From: an uncultured Lachnospiraceae bacterium
Lineage (GTDB): Bacteria; Bacillota; Clostridia; Lachnospirales; Lachnospiraceae
Assembly: GCA_947588845.1 (NCBI GenBank)
Contig: CANQAR010000033.1
Span: 1 to 39,432 of the forward strand
Length of the DNA stretch: 39,432 nucleotides
Direction of reading: 5' to 3'
Shown here: positions 32,616 through 39,432 of the stretch, one piece after another
Position numbering within the stretch: position 1 is the stretch's first letter
Layout of the letters: the number at the start of each line of letters is the position of its first letter
Made by a program: the position numbers and the translations under genes
Notes under the pieces: model-generated
Told to the model about the DNA's origin: nothing
Databases searched by the model: none
Seen by the model: the letters and a program-made list of their open reading frames with translations, nothing else

Positions 32616-32641
32616 TTCTGGTCAAAGCCTGAAAACGGCGG
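32610..32641. terminator. hairpin after the minus-strand operon
   Basis: CCGCCGTT (32610-32617) and AACGGCGG (32634-32641) pair exactly, six bases past the stop of the last minus-strand gene. No T-run follows, so the role as terminator is uncertain. Confidence 0.5.
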
Positions 32642-32647
32642 AACCGG

Positions 32648-33454
32648 TTAACTGATCAGCCTGTGGAAATAATAAACAGAAGTAACGGTGTCTTTCGTAT
32701 ACTTGTCAATATATGTGATGCGCACCTCTGTTCTGGCAAAGAGATTTTTGCTCCAGTACTTACCATAATATTTTGGATACTGGTACAGGTCCTTATTTCC
32801 TTCCTGGCTGAGAGAACCGTTTTCCTGAGAACTTTCATATGGAACCTTGCTGAAGGTGATCTTTGAATTATTTTTGATCTTTGTGTATTTCATGCTGCTG
32901 TCGATAGACTTCCCATCATCGCCTGTCGTTTTGACGTATTTTCCAGTTTCAATTTTTTTCAGTTTATAACCGCTGTTCAGGGTGACTTTAAGTCTGCCGG
33001 AGGCTTTTTCAGTGATGCCTCCGAACATCATTTTTCCATCGAGAGTTATTTCTTTGAACGCAGGATCTGAATATGCGTAGACGATGACCTTTTTGTGGGC
33101 CTTTCTGATATTGTCAGCGTCTGTAATGTCAAAGGACACGGTGTATTTGCCTTCGGCCGCTGTATACAGTGAAATGGCTCTTATATTGCGGGTCGTCCTG
33201 CCATCAGCATCCACATGGATATCGATTCTGGTTTCTTTTGCTTTCAGATTGGCACTGGAAGTTTTGATATTCCTGATCTTGTCTGTGGGCTCAGAAAGAG
33301 ACATCTCGAAAGTTTCATAGGCCGAATTTGGCTGAATACGGATCTTTTTTGGAACCTGAGCGGCAGCCGAAGCTGTAATGCAGCTTCCTGTCAGCAGCCC
33401 GGCAGACAGAAACAGTGCCGCAAGCAGTATGGGCAGTTTTTTTGCAGATTTCAT
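32648..33454 (-). CDS. secreted protein of unknown function, last gene of the efflux operon
   Basis: 268 residues. The ATG at 33454 follows AAGGAAGGAATTGCT; the frame extends 13 codons upstream into the permease gene. It has a clear signal peptide (LLAALFLSAGLL ... TASAAA-Q). The mature part is rich in Lys, Thr, Ser and Tyr, with short beta-type segments (YTVSFDITDADNI, GRLKVTLNSGYKLKKIETG) resembling two Ig-like or InlB-like beta domains, but I recognise no family. It starts 19 bases after the permease stop, so it is the fourth gene of the operon. It could be the exported cargo or an external partner of the transporter. Confidence 0.75.
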   Translation of the reverse strand: MKSAKKLPILLAALFLSAGLLTGSCITASAAAQVPKKIRIQPNSAYETFEMSLSEPTDKIRNIKTSSANLKAKETRIDIHVDADGRTTRNIRAISLYTAAEGKYTVSFDITDADNIRKAHKKVIVYAYSDPAFKEITLDGKMMFGGITEKASGRLKVTLNSGYKLKKIETGKYVKTTGDDGKSIDSSMKYTKIKNNSKITFSKVPYESSQENGSLSQEGNKDLYQYPKYYGKYWSKNLFARTEVRITYIDKYTKDTVTSVYYFHRLIS

Positions 33455-33473
33455 AGCAATTCCTTCCTTGCGT

Positions 33474-34643
33474 TTATTCGTACCGCAGTGCATTGATCGG
33501 TTTCAGCTTCGCGGCCTTGTTCGCCGGATAGATGCCGAAAACGACGCCGACCATGAAAGAGAATCCAAGCGCGACGACCGCCGTGCCGCCTGTGATTGCG
33601 AAATGGTAGTCAGGATACAGCGTATTGATCGTCGTAAGGACGCCCTGGCTGATGATCATGCCGATCACGCCTCCGGTCAGGGAGAGGATGACGGATTCGA
33701 TCATAAACTGCACAATGATGTCGGTGCGCTGTGCGCCGATCGCCTTGCGGATACCGATCTCGCGGGTACGCTCCGTGACGGAGACGAGCATGATATTCAT
33801 AATGCCGATACCGCCGACCAGCAGGGAGATTCCGGCAATCGCTCCGAGCAGAAGTTCCATCGTGGCCATGACGCTGTTGATCGTATCCATGATGTCTGTG
33901 AGGTTGACGATGCTGTAGCTGTCGTCATCGCCGTATTTGGCCATCATGGCCCGGTCGAGCGTGACCTCGGCATCGTCTGTCGATGCGTCCTCGCTGACAG
34001 ACACGTAGAAATTACTGACATTGACGGAAGAGAGCAGGCGCTGTGCGTTTGTAAACGGGAGACGGACCTCCGTGTTGCTGCTTCCGAACATGGTTTCCTG
34101 CGCTTCCTCAAGAACGCCGACAATACGGTAATCCCGGCCGGAGAGGCGGAGCGTGCGTCCGATTGCGTCGGCATTTTCTCCGAACAGATCTTTGGAAACG
34201 GTCGGGCCGATGATGCAGACATTCAGCCGGTAGTCAACGTCTGTCTGGCTGATGCTGCGCCCCGATGCAAGGGTCATACCCTGCACTGCGTCGTAGGAGG
34301 CTGTGATCCCGGTGATCGTAACGTCAGACGAATTGCCGTCGGCGCGTGCCGTTCCCCTGCCGCTTAAGGTGGGAGAGACACGGTCAATGCCGTCCAGTTC
34401 CGCAAGCGCTTCCACCTCATTGAGCGTCAGCCGCTTGGAGGTATTGGTGACAGAGACGACGAGCTGGTCGCCGCCGAGGTCGTCGAGCGATTCCGTTACC
34501 GTGTTGGTCGCGCCCTGCACAAGGGAGATCAGCAGCGTGACTGCCATGACTCCGATGATGATGCCGAGCATGGTCAGAAAGGAACGCAGCTTGTTGGAGA
34601 GAACGGCGGCGACGGCCATTTTTCCTGCCTGTGAAAATTTCAT
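33474..34643 (-). CDS. MacB-like ABC permease
   Basis: 389 residues. One N-terminal membrane helix (FLTMLGIIIGVMAVTLLI) is followed by a large extracytoplasmic MacB_PCD domain (about 45-255), then three helices of the FtsX type (ELLLGAIAGISLLVGGIGIMNIML, VILSLTGGVIGMI, AVVALGFSFMVGVVFG) and the conserved ending AAKLKPINALRYE. MacB-type proteins are mechanotransmitters that move substrates outside the membrane rather than through it. The ATG overlaps the stop of the ATPase gene by 4 bases, and GGAGGTGAC precedes it. Confidence 0.93.
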   Translation of the reverse strand: MKFSQAGKMAVAAVLSNKLRSFLTMLGIIIGVMAVTLLISLVQGATNTVTESLDDLGGDQLVVSVTNTSKRLTLNEVEALAELDGIDRVSPTLSGRGTARADGNSSDVTITGITASYDAVQGMTLASGRSISQTDVDYRLNVCIIGPTVSKDLFGENADAIGRTLRLSGRDYRIVGVLEEAQETMFGSSNTEVRLPFTNAQRLLSSVNVSNFYVSVSEDASTDDAEVTLDRAMMAKYGDDDSYSIVNLTDIMDTINSVMATMELLLGAIAGISLLVGGIGIMNIMLVSVTERTREIGIRKAIGAQRTDIIVQFMIESVILSLTGGVIGMIISQGVLTTINTLYPDYHFAITGGTAVVALGFSFMVGVVFGIYPANKAAKLKPINALRYE

Positions 34644-35611
34644 TGCGCGTCACCTCCGTTTCTGTTTTCAGATGATTCATGGCTGCGGGAGCGGGGAGAA
34701 GCCTGCGGTTGTTCCGCGGATCGGTTTTCCGCAGCTGCTGTCCGCTCGGAAAGAGGATCAGCTGCCGCCGTGCTGTCCTGATTTGACAAATGGTCAGGGG
34801 TATCTAAGGAACTGTCCGGGTTCTGCTGAATGTCTGAATCTGACAGACGCTCAGGTCTGCCCGCAGAACTGTCTGAATCCTGTCCGCTGTCCGGATTATT
34901 TCCAGGACTGACTGAGTTTTGCATACTGTCCGGAGTGTCCGCGGCGCTGTCCGATATGATGCGCCCGTCAAAAAGACGCACCCGCCTGGGCGCCTGGGCC
35001 GCGATTTCATTATCATGTGTGATCAGGACGAGCGTGTTGCCCTGCTTGTGCAGGTCCTGCAGAAGATTCATGATATCCTTTGTTGAGTGGGAGTCCAGGT
35101 TGCCGGTCGGCTCGTCGGCGAGAATCAGTGACGGTCGGGTGACGAGCGCCCGCGCGACAGCCACGCGCTGCTGCTGGCCTCCGGAGAGCTGATTCGGGCG
35201 GTGATGCACCCGGTGAGCAAGATCCACTTTTGTCAGCGCCTCAAGGACACGCTCCTTCCGCTCATGGGCGGAGACACCCTGATAGATCAGCGGAAGCTCC
35301 ACGTTCTCGTAGGCGGTCAGCTTCGGCAGAAGATTAAACTGCTGAAAGATGAAACCGATCTTGCGGTTGCGCAGAATACTCTGTTGGCGCTCGGAAAGGT
35401 CGGAAACCTCCTGCCCATCGATCATGTAGGTCCCTTCATCCGCTGTGTCAAGGCAGCCGATAATGTTCATCAGAGTGGATTTGCCGCTTCCGGAAGCGCC
35501 GATAATCGCGACAAACTCGTGATCCCGGATCGTGAGCGTCACACCGTCGAGCGCATGCACTTCCTCGTCGCCGAGCTGATAGATTTTCCTGATATCATGC
35601 AGTTCAATCAT
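34640..35611 (-). CDS. MacB/LolD-type ABC ATPase with long Ser/Asp-rich tail
   Basis: 323 residues. The ATG at 35611 is one base after the upstream stop, with GAGGTGA 8 nt before it; a GTG four codons earlier is spaced badly. Walker A is GASGSGKST (38-46), the signature is LSGGQQQR, Walker B is LILADEPTGNLD, and the switch His is in VLITHDNE. The catalytic domain ends at about residue 225. The rest, almost 100 residues, is a low-complexity tail of Ser, Asp, Pro, Gln and Asn with loose repeats around NPDS and DTPD. LolD/MacB ATPases normally end near residue 230, so this tail is an added, probably disordered, cytoplasmic extension. Confidence 0.92.
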   Translation of the reverse strand: MIELHDIRKIYQLGDEEVHALDGVTLTIRDHEFVAIIGASGSGKSTLMNIIGCLDTADEGTYMIDGQEVSDLSERQQSILRNRKIGFIFQQFNLLPKLTAYENVELPLIYQGVSAHERKERVLEALTKVDLAHRVHHRPNQLSGGQQQRVAVARALVTRPSLILADEPTGNLDSHSTKDIMNLLQDLHKQGNTLVLITHDNEIAAQAPRRVRLFDGRIISDSAADTPDSMQNSVSPGNNPDSGQDSDSSAGRPERLSDSDIQQNPDSSLDTPDHLSNQDSTAAADPLSERTAAAENRSAEQPQASPRSRSHESSENRNGGDAQ

Positions 35612-35612
35612 A

Positions 35613-37130
35613 TCAGTTGTCACCTCCCCGGAATTCAGCGCGGCTCTGTTCCATCATATCCATCATTTTTTCGAAATCCGTCTTTCCTACGACTGTGACG
35701 GTATCTCCTTCCGAGAGTCCATCCAGAATCTCGGCTTCCGTGTTGTTGACAAGACCGAGCGTGACGGGAACCGCTCTCTGCTCCTCGCCTTCCACGACGG
35801 TTACATAATTCTGTCCGTCGTCTGTCTGTACGGCATCCACGGGTACGATCAGTGCGTTGTCATGCTGATCCGTGACGATAGTCGCTGTCGCGCTCATAGA
35901 AGTCTTCAGTTTTTCCATGCCGGGAACCGAGATGGTGACGGTGTATCTGGTCACGCCGCCGGTGTTGGTGCCGAGAGCGGATACTTTCTCGACCGTACCT
36001 TCGTAAGTTTCCGTGTCGAAAGCGTCAAACACGATCGATGCGCTCTGTCCCGCGGCGACGCCTGCGATGTCAAGTTCGTCAATCTCAGCCTTCAGCCAGA
36101 AACGGTCGGTGGAGATCAGGCGGTACATCGGAGAATCCTCCGCGACAGCTGTCTGCTCCATAAGAGCGAGATCGGATATGATACCGTCCCCTCCGGCGGT
36201 AATTCTGGGAGAACGCTGCAGTGTGCGCAGATCCTGAAGATCCTCCATCACTTCCTGGCGGCTTTCAAGCAGATTCAGATATGTACCATTGTAAGTATAA
36301 TTGCGCCGTGTCAGCAGCGTGGCGCCGGCATCTACATGATCTCCGATATCCACGGTGATCTCATCCACAATACCGTAGGTTCCGTCAACCAGGTACGGAT
36401 GATTGGACGCAAGATAACCGGTTCCAAGCAGGACGCCTTTTTCGTCCGTGACAGTCGCTTCGGTATCTACCTGATAGCTGGAACTGTCTTCAATGATGAT
36501 TGTATATTCTCCGTGATCAGCAGACTGGATGGTTCCATCCACTTCGTAACTCAAAAAGGAGACCGTCACTTCGTCCCCTGGTTTTAGATTCTGGTCAGAG
36601 CTGATGACAATCTTCAGCTTTCCGTCAGCGGAAATTTCCATGAGTCCGCCGTGATCCGCAACGACGTCCTCCAGATACTCATCCGGGCGCGCAAAAATCC
36701 TCTTTACACGGCCGGTGACAGGGGAAGTCAGATCGGATGAGCCAGAGTCGTCAAGGCTGGAAATGGAAGAGTTGATCTCCGAGAGCTGGTTCTCAAGCAG
36801 GGAAATCTGTTCGTCGAGGGAATCCGGATCGACTGTCGCGATCACATCTCCTGCGGCGACGATATCGCCGTTTTCGACCTCTACGGTGTCAATCTTCATT
36901 GTGTAATCAGAGGAAACAAGCACATCGTCCGCGGGCTCGATAAATCCGTTTCCTTCTGTTGTCAGCCTGATCGTGCCGATATGTGCCTGCTCCGTTGTGA
37001 TGTTGGATGGGAGAAGTGCCGAGCCTTCTTTTTTTCTGGTCAGGGTAAATACTGCGGCCAGTGCTGCCAGCAGAAGCAGGATGATCAGCAAAACCAGAAG
37101 CAGTTTACGGGTTTTCCTTTTCTTTTTCAT
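35613..37130 (-). CDS. HlyD/MacA-like membrane fusion protein
   Basis: 505 residues, start after AAGGAGGTATTGAAGAA. A basic N-terminus and one membrane helix (LLLVLLIILLLLAALAAVFTL) anchor it, with the rest outside the cell. Biotinyl-lipoyl-like halves flank a short helical hairpin (SLLENQLSEINSSISSL), followed by beta-barrel domains (ADGKLKIVISS; FWLKAEIDELDIAGV; ALIVPVDAVQTDDGQNYV) and a membrane-proximal domain. Two similar lipoyl/hairpin regions make it longer than typical MacA (about 370 residues). It is the first gene of the four-gene operon and would couple the MacB-like permease to the cell surface. Confidence 0.9.
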   Translation of the reverse strand: MKKKRKTRKLLLVLLIILLLLAALAAVFTLTRKKEGSALLPSNITTEQAHIGTIRLTTEGNGFIEPADDVLVSSDYTMKIDTVEVENGDIVAAGDVIATVDPDSLDEQISLLENQLSEINSSISSLDDSGSSDLTSPVTGRVKRIFARPDEYLEDVVADHGGLMEISADGKLKIVISSDQNLKPGDEVTVSFLSYEVDGTIQSADHGEYTIIIEDSSSYQVDTEATVTDEKGVLLGTGYLASNHPYLVDGTYGIVDEITVDIGDHVDAGATLLTRRNYTYNGTYLNLLESRQEVMEDLQDLRTLQRSPRITAGGDGIISDLALMEQTAVAEDSPMYRLISTDRFWLKAEIDELDIAGVAAGQSASIVFDAFDTETYEGTVEKVSALGTNTGGVTRYTVTISVPGMEKLKTSMSATATIVTDQHDNALIVPVDAVQTDDGQNYVTVVEGEEQRAVPVTLGLVNNTEAEILDGLSEGDTVTVVGKTDFEKMMDMMEQSRAEFRGGDN

Positions 37131-37240
37131 TTCTTCAATACCTCCTTGTAATTAGGAAACTTTACCACCCAAATATGAATGATTTATGAACAAAAAAGGT
37201 TTTATAAAATTTTTATAGAACAGGAAAAGAGAATGCCGCA

Positions 37241-37294
37241 GGGGCAGGATATCTGCGGAAGTTTCCTGAAGGTCTTTCACAGATATCCTGCCCC
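37241..37294. terminator. long perfect hairpin between minus-strand operons
   Basis: GGGGCAGGATATCTG (37241-37255) and CAGATATCCTGCCCC (37280-37294) pair at all 15 positions around a 24-nt loop. It lies after the TRAP substrate-binding gene on the minus strand. The flank is only weakly T-rich, so it may act as an RNA-stabilising 3' hairpin rather than a strict terminator. Confidence 0.65.
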
Positions 37295-37322
37295 TTGCGA
37301 TTGTATTATCAGGCCTGTTATT

Positions 37323-38342
37323 CTATTCCCCGTCTGTGGAGGCAGGAGCTGCCGTCTGTCCGGTATACATGGAATAGAGTTCGTCATCCGCAACCACTTT
37401 GCGGATATCCTCGTAGAGATCCGCAGAAGCCTCGCGCATCTGTTTTCTCAGCTCATCGGAGAGCTCCACGATCTGCGCGCCGCCTTCCTCGCAGATGGCG
37501 ATACGGTCATTTGCGCGGGAAAGCGCCTGCTCGCGGGAGTAGTCGCGGGCAATCGAGGCGGCTTCAGCGATGATATCCTGCTGTTCCTGCGGAAGATTCT
37601 GCAGGAATTCCTGGTTTGTGATCAGGCTCAGCAGATGCGGCAGATGGTTTGTCTGGACGACATAGTCCTGCTGTTCATAGAATTTGTTGGAGACGACGAC
37701 CTCATACGGATTTTCCTGCGCATCAATCGTGTTCTGCTGCAGGCCGATGTACACTTCGGAGAACGCCATCGGGGTCGGGTTCGCGCCGATCGCCGACCAG
37801 AACGCCATGTGGTAGGAATTCTCCATCGTGCGGATCTTGACGCCTGAAAAATCACTCAGTTTTTCAATATTCTTGTTTGAGGTCATGACACGGAAGTTCT
37901 GGTCGCTCATGCCGAGCAGCGCAATGCCTTTTTCCGCATAGATCTCATTGATCTTTTTCATAAATTCTTCATTGTCCAGTACCTTGTGCAGTTCAGTGAT
38001 CTCCCCGAACACGCACGGGAGATCGAAGAGGCAGAGACGCGGCAGGTAGCTGACCTGCGGAGCCGTATTCTGAACGACGAACGGGATATCCCCGCACATG
38101 ACGCTCTCAAGGAGTTCGGTGTCGCCGCCAAGCGAACTGTTCGCGTAGACTTCGATGCTCAGTTCACCGTCCGAGAGGCGGTTGACTTCCTCAGCGAATT
38201 TCTCCGCGTAGATCTGTGTGACGGTATCTTCCGGGCTGGCCGTAGCCAGTACCCAGGCGTATGTCTGTCCTTTTTCCTGGCAGCCGGTAAGACAGAAGGC
38301 GGATGCCAGAAGCATTGTCAGTAAAAGTATTGTTTTTTTCAT
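37323..38342 (-). CDS. dctP: TRAP transporter substrate-binding lipoprotein (DctP family)
   Basis: 339 residues, start after AGGAGGGATGCAGGC. It has a signal peptide with lipobox LTGC, so it is anchored at the outer face of the membrane. The body matches DctP: the TRAP signature region VKIRTMENSYHMAF, with the arginine that binds the carboxylate of the ligand, then PMAFSEVYIGLQQNTIDAQENP. It captures an organic acid and hands it to the membrane subunits. The gene lies 13 bases downstream of the large permease gene. The order permease then binding protein is the reverse of the textbook P-Q-M order. Confidence 0.93.
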   Translation of the reverse strand: MKKTILLLTMLLASAFCLTGCQEKGQTYAWVLATASPEDTVTQIYAEKFAEEVNRLSDGELSIEVYANSSLGGDTELLESVMCGDIPFVVQNTAPQVSYLPRLCLFDLPCVFGEITELHKVLDNEEFMKKINEIYAEKGIALLGMSDQNFRVMTSNKNIEKLSDFSGVKIRTMENSYHMAFWSAIGANPTPMAFSEVYIGLQQNTIDAQENPYEVVVSNKFYEQQDYVVQTNHLPHLLSLITNQEFLQNLPQEQQDIIAEAASIARDYSREQALSRANDRIAICEEGGAQIVELSDELRKQMREASADLYEDIRKVVADDELYSMYTGQTAAPASTDGE

Positions 38343-38355
38343 GCCTGCATCCCTC

Positions 38356-39432
38356 CTATACCAGTAATAAGCTGATCTGCGGAATGTATGTGATCAGCAG
38401 CAGCGCGACCATGAACAGCGCGATCATCGGCATGGCCTTTTTCGCGATCTGCATGACGGGTACCTTCGACATGGAACTTGCGACAAACAGATTGACGCCG
38501 ATCGGCGGTGTCACAAAGCCGATTGCGAGGTTGACGACCATGATGATTCCGAAGTGAACGGCGTCCACGCCAAACGACGCGACGATCGGCATCAGAATCG
38601 GAGCGAGGATCAAAATCGCCGGGCTGGTGTCCATGACCATGCCGACCACGAGAAGCAGCAGATTAATCACGAGAAGAATCGTGAACCGCGTTGTGAATGC
38701 GCCGGTCATCCATGCGGACACGGTCTGCGGCACATGCATCAGCGTCAGGATCCTGGAGAACGCGACGGATGCCGCCAGGATGAAAAGAATCGGACAGAAG
38801 GTGCGCACTGCTTCGCGGAGCACATCGATCAGATCTTTCGGTTTCAGTGTCCGGTAGACAAACATACTGATGATCAGGGAGTAGAACACGGCGATCACGG
38901 CGGCCTCTGTCGGCGAGGTGACGCCGGAGTAGATGCAGCCGAGGATGATCACCGGTGTCAGCAGCGCGAAGAAGCTGGAGAAGAACACTTTTCCAAAGCC
39001 TCTGCTGTGGAGCTCGCCGACAATCGCGCGGATTTTCTCCTTGTCCTCGCCGTACCGTTTGCAGTGGTAGTAGGCGTAGCCCATCAGAATCGCGGCGATC
39101 AGAATGCCGGGGATGATGCCGGCGATGAACATGCTGCTGACAGACGCTCCCGTGGCCTGCGCATACAGGATGAACGGGATGCTCGGAGGTATGATGACGC
39201 CGAGACCGCCCGCCACAGCGACAAGAGCAACGCTGAACCGCTTGTCATAGCCCATCTCGAGCATCAGCGGAATTGTCATGCTTCCGACGGCTGCGACTGT
39301 CGCGGGCGCCGAGCCGGAAATCGCTCCGAAGAACAGGCAGGTGATGACGACCGCACACGGGATTCCGGCGGTCAGATTTCCGACGAAATAGCTGAATACC
39401 TCAAACAGCTTTTTCGAGACGCCGCCCCTCGA
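38356..39432 (-). CDS. dctM: TRAP transporter large permease (DctM), 5' end outside the window
   Basis: The reading frame is open to the window edge (39432), so the N-terminal part, probably about 70 residues, is missing. Visible family marks are AISGSAPATVAAVGSMTIP near the start of the visible part, GGLGVIIPPSIPFILYA, TPTEAAVIAVFYS written here as SPTEAAVIAVFYS, and GFVTPPIGVNLFVAS near the end. Many hydrophobic segments are seen. It is the ion-coupled channel of the TRAP system; the small subunit DctQ should lie upstream, outside the window. The next gene downstream encodes its binding protein. Confidence 0.93.
   Translation of the reverse strand, partial: SRGGVSKKLFEVFSYFVGNLTAGIPCAVVITCLFFGAISGSAPATVAAVGSMTIPLMLEMGYDKRFSVALVAVAGGLGVIIPPSIPFILYAQATGASVSSMFIAGIIPGILIAAILMGYAYYHCKRYGEDKEKIRAIVGELHSRGFGKVFFSSFFALLTPVIILGCIYSGVTSPTEAAVIAVFYSLIISMFVYRTLKPKDLIDVLREAVRTFCPILFILAASVAFSRILTLMHVPQTVSAWMTGAFTTRFTILLVINLLLLVVGMVMDTSPAILILAPILMPIVASFGVDAVHFGIIMVVNLAIGFVTPPIGVNLFVASSMSKVPVMQIAKKAMPMIALFMVALLLITYIPQISLLLV

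Noticed and set aside
33378-34367. 329-codon plus-strand frame
   Set aside because: Antisense to the MacB-like permease; Arg/Asp/His-rich composition is typical of a shadow.

Overview
The window looks like chromosome of a gut-type Clostridia, most likely family Lachnospiraceae. The reasons are: mid-range base composition with AGGAGG-type ribosome binding sites almost everywhere, Gram-positive style promoters, several paralogous regulators (PucR, two LacI, TetR, YtrA-type GntR), an AAA-ATPase-like/PD-(D/E)XK gene, an Rpn-type nuclease/transposase gene, a UroD-family methyltransferase with a PucR regulator, and a TRAP transporter. I cannot name a species. No rRNA, tRNA, CRISPR array or complete insertion sequence was seen.

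Layout. 1-5.9 kb: a secreted acidic protein, a hairpin-rich repeat stretch, an aldo/keto reductase, a secreted GH32-type glycosidase with an InlB-type repeat, and a Gfo/Idh/MocA oxidoreductase. 5.9-12.4 kb: an AAA-ATPase-like/PD-(D/E)XK protein; a YtrA-type GntR + ABC ATPase + permease operon with a clear promoter/operator; and a MATE exporter + TetR operon with two matching operators. 12.4-16.1 kb: a scrambled accessory patch with a decayed orphan gene, an Rpn-type gene, an MNT antitoxin whose HEPN partner is cut to 19 codons, an unknown fragment fused to a duplicated piece of the Rpn gene, and a Fic protein. 16.1-21.5 kb: a second MATE exporter, an SRAP (YedK/HMCES) protein with a 40-codon gene after it, then a UroD-family methyltransferase gene divergent from a PucR regulator across a perfect 19-bp palindrome. 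21.6-27.0 kb: a potassium-homeostasis cluster (TrkH, TrkA, a small single-span membrane protein, a KdpD-like kinase lacking the classical KdpD sensor domain, and a KdpE-like regulator). 27.0-29.8 kb: two divergent LacI regulators around a shared AT-rich region with three palindromic operators and a 108-bp MITE-like insert. 29.8-32.4 kb: an AT-rich two-gene unit (ABC/OLD-like ATPase + small PD-(D/E)XK-like protein) followed at 18 nt by an RNA 2'-phosphotransferase (KptA/Tpt1). 32.5-37.2 kb (minus strand): a MacAB-like efflux operon (membrane-fusion protein, ATPase, permease) ending in a secreted protein of unknown function. 37.3-39.4 kb (minus strand): TRAP substrate-binding protein and the large permease DctM, cut by the window edge.

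The strongest candidate for an undescribed system is the ATPase/nuclease pair at 29919-31836, possibly with KptA. Its own promoter, lower GC and two-gene ATPase-plus-nuclease design resemble anti-phage systems such as PARIS and Septu, but the second gene belongs to neither as far as I can tell. Two intergenic repeat families, one hairpin-type and one MITE-like, and the mosaic toxin/antitoxin patch are the other points worth checking.
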